Part shown: positions 14,870 through 15,161 of the stretch, piece by piece | How positions within the stretch are numbered: position 1 is the first letter of the stretch | How the letters are laid out: each line of letters opens with the position of its first letter | Source: Thermoguttaceae bacterium | Lineage (GTDB): Bacteria > Planctomycetota > Planctomycetia > Pirellulales > Thermoguttaceae | DNA length: 15,161 bases | Assembly: GCA_024653385.1 (NCBI GenBank) | Contig: JANLFZ010000099.1 | Span: 1-15,161, forward strand | Direction of reading: 5' to 3' | Position numbers and translations under genes: made by a program | The notes under the pieces: generated by a model | The model's database searches: none | The model's input: only the letters and a program-made list of their open reading frames with translations | Told to the model about the DNA's origin: nothing

Positions 14870-15161
14870 TCACATCCGCCTCAGGTTTGCCACAAGTTGC
14901 ATGACCTGGTCGCCGGCCTGCACGACCTGCGAGTTCAACTCGAACGCCCGCTGCGTGGTAATCAGATCGATCAGCTCGCTGACGGGTTCGACGTTCGAGG
15001 CTTCGAGCACGTTCTGGCGGAGCACGCCGAAGCCTTCCTGGCCCGGGGTGCCGTTCGTCGCGGCCCCCGAGGCCGCCGACTCGGCGTAGAGGTTTTCGCC
15101 TTTCTTGAGGAGCCCTTCCGGATTGATGAAGGTCACCAGCTCGATCGTGCCTTGCTGCGTC
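14870..15161 (-). CDS. flgG: Distal rod protein FlgG, C-terminal part (cut by window edge)
   Basis: FlgG builds the distal rod through the P- and L-rings. Only the last 96 residues are visible; the frame continues past the right edge. They read from TQQGTIELVTFINPEGL through LRQNVLEASNVEPVSELIDL to the family's end motif, TTQRAFELNSQVVQAGDQVM followed by QLVANLRRM. This is a near-textbook FlgG C-terminus, including the NVEPV and QRAFE motifs of the flagellar basal-body rod family. FlgF is similar there, but the length to the end and the neighbouring flgA favour FlgG. It is the first visible gene of the operon; promoter and N-terminus lie outside the window. Confidence 0.94.
   Translation of the reverse strand, partial: TQQGTIELVTFINPEGLLKKGENLYAESAASGAATNGTPGQEGFGVLRQNVLEASNVEPVSELIDLITTQRAFELNSQVVQAGDQVMQLVANLRRM

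Overview
The window looks like chromosomal DNA of a GC-rich, flagellated planctomycete (Planctomycetota, probably Pirellulales-like). This rests on three things: the gene families present, the layout of the flagellar operon, and a short intergenic repeat (core GCGCCAGCGAGGG) of a kind I know from planctomycete genomes. The lineage is an inference; no rRNA or other marker gene is present.

Layout from left to right. (1) 1-1976, minus strand: a two-gene chemotaxis unit, cheR (a shortened receptor methyltransferase) followed by an mcp whose C-terminal part runs off the left edge. (2) 2235-6455, plus strand: a Gfo/Idh/MocA oxidoreductase, a repeat-filled spacer with a strong hairpin, an MgtE magnesium transporter, and a secreted glycoside hydrolase-like protein. 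(3) 6568-7028, minus strand: a small toxin-antitoxin remnant, with an intact AF2212/DUF104-type antitoxin and a C-terminally truncated PIN-domain (VapC) toxin joined by an ATGA overlap. (4) 7269-15161, minus strand: a compact flagellar operon transcribed right to left in the order flgG (partial) - flgA - flgH - flgI - flgJ (rod-binding part only) - flgN-like - flgK - flgL. It encodes the distal rod, P-ring and L-ring with their chaperone, the rod-cap-like protein, and the hook-filament junction proteins with their export chaperone.

The flagellar genes form one assembly module. FlgG makes the rod; FlgA helps FlgI polymerise into the P-ring around it; FlgH forms the L-ring; FlgJ caps or binds the rod; FlgN chaperones FlgK and FlgL, which join hook to filament. 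CheR and the chemoreceptor at the other end belong to motility sensing but are not contiguous with this operon. The plus-strand metabolic genes between them show no clear link to motility.

I found no convincing evidence of an undescribed multi-gene system. The features most worth a second look are the greatly enlarged FlgL with an internally duplicated insert, the broken toxin beside an intact antitoxin, the CheR lacking its N-terminal domain beside a receptor with a HAMP array, the FlgH without a lipobox cysteine, and the repeat hairpin before mgtE. No gene-free stretch exceeds 300 bases; the largest are 1977-2234, 3339-3605 and 7029-7268, and what they hold is listed.
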